From the NCBI GenBank assembly GCA_041485845.1, contig JBGPKH010000626.1, positions 1 to 5,322 on the forward strand: 5,322 nucleotides of DNA. The letters are read 5' to 3'. The first letter of the stretch is position 1, and every line of letters begins with the position of its first letter. The notes beneath the pieces were generated by a model that saw only the letters and a program-made list of their open reading frames with translations, ran no database searches and was not told where the DNA came from. Made by a program: the position numbers and the translations under genes. Shown piece after piece: positions 4,848-5,322 of the stretch. Source of the stretch: OMOG01 sp041485845. GTDB taxonomy: Bacteria > Acidobacteriota > Terriglobia > Bryobacterales > Bryobacteraceae.

Positions 4848-5322
4848 ATGTCCGCACTGATCCGCGGCGACACGGAGACCGTCTTGTCTCGGCTGCCCAG
4901 TGGCGTTTTCCAGAGTTGCGTGACATCACCGCCCTACTGGTCATTGCGCGATTACAGCATCCCCGGCCAGATCGGCCTTGGAGGATTCGGTTTTCGCCTA
5001 CATTGGACACCTGGCCAAAGTGTTTTCCCAGGTGCGCCGGGTATTGAAGGATGACGGCACGCTCTGGCTCAACATCGGGGATTCCTACACCTCTGGCGGT
5101 AGGACGTGGCGCGCCACCGACAAGAAGAACCCGGTTCGAGCCATGAACGTCCGGCCCCCCACCCCCGAAGGGTTGAAGCCCAAGGATCTGATCGGCGTGC
5201 CCTGGCTGCTCGCCTTCGCTCTCCAGAAGGAGGGCTGGTACCTGCGGGCCGACATCATCTGGAACAAGCCCAACTGCCAGCCCGAGAGCGTGAAAGACCG
5301 CCCCACGCGCAGCCACGAATAC
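4848..5322 (+). CDS. site-specific DNA methyltransferase (beta class, TSPPYW), frameshifted and cut by the window edge
   Basis: Transfers methyl from S-adenosylmethionine to an amino group of adenine (N6) or cytosine (N4) in a specific DNA site. Codons 1-44 (4848-4979) read from MSALIRGDTETVL through catalytic motif IV TSPPYWSLRDY (26-36) to GQIGL. The frame then changes to WTPGQ-type nonsense and stops at 5054. Dropping one base (the doubled G at 4980-4981) restores a continuous family-like sequence to the window end: EDSVFAYIGHLAKVF, RRVLKDDGTLWLNIGDSY, DIIWNKPNCQPES and KDRPTRSHEY. Motif IV near the N-terminus means the AdoMet-binding motif I should follow later, the beta-class order; SPPY is commoner in N4-cytosine enzymes. 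Similar solo methylases are frequent in phages and prophages. GGAGGA 7 bases upstream supports ATG 4848 over an in-frame ATG at 4683. No restriction gene is visible. The extra base may be a real mutation, making this a pseudogene, or a sequencing or assembly error. Confidence 0.85.

Noticed and set aside
4777..4860. A 27-codon plus-strand ORF overlapping the methyltransferase start.
   Set aside because: No ribosome binding site and no recognisable content; likely chance.
4660..5316. Minus-strand open frame of 218 codons opposite the methyltransferase.
   Set aside because: Clear methyltransferase motifs lie on the plus strand; the antisense translation has no domain.
1..5322. CRISPR array, tRNA, rRNA, insertion sequence, integrase.
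   Set aside because: I looked for regularly spaced repeats, tRNA-like arms, and transposase or integrase motifs and saw none.

Overview
The window is GC-rich bacterial chromosomal DNA with tightly packed genes. Nothing in it fixes the species. The pairing of a GMC/gluconate-dehydrogenase-type operon with a secreted PQQ dehydrogenase would suit a soil heterotroph such as an Acidobacteriota (Solibacter/Bryobacter-like) or a proteobacterium. That placement is inference.

Left and centre (1-4181, all minus strand): one operon, transcribed right to left. In order it encodes a Tat-type gluconate 2-dehydrogenase subunit 3-like protein, a GMC-family FAD oxidoreductase with a four-cysteine cluster, a secreted eight-bladed-propeller PQQ dehydrogenase, and an N-acetylmuramidase that leaves the window at its left edge. 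The first three genes are joined by two ATGA stop/start overlaps. The muramidase starts 7 bases after the PQQ gene stops. The likely model is that subunit 3 carries the signal-less FAD subunit across the membrane by the Tat route, while the PQQ enzyme goes through Sec. The two would then oxidise sugars or alcohols in the periplasm. No cytochrome c is visible, so the electron acceptor must lie elsewhere.

Centre-right (4182-4650): a 75-base divergent spacer is followed by a very short plus-strand ribbon-helix-helix gene of the BrnA antitoxin type with no toxin partner. About 226 bases without a convincing gene come next. Their right part is AT-richer and holds a 9-bp tandem repeat and an imperfect inverted repeat.

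Right (4651-5322, plus strand): a 32-codon ORF with a good Shine-Dalgarno sequence precedes a beta-class DNA methyltransferase gene (TSPPYW motif). The methyltransferase frame is broken by one extra base near 4980, and the gene runs off the right edge. Its Shine-Dalgarno lies inside a small hairpin. The orphan antitoxin, small ORF and methyltransferase look like accessory or mobile DNA beside a metabolic operon, but no integrase, transposase or att site is visible.
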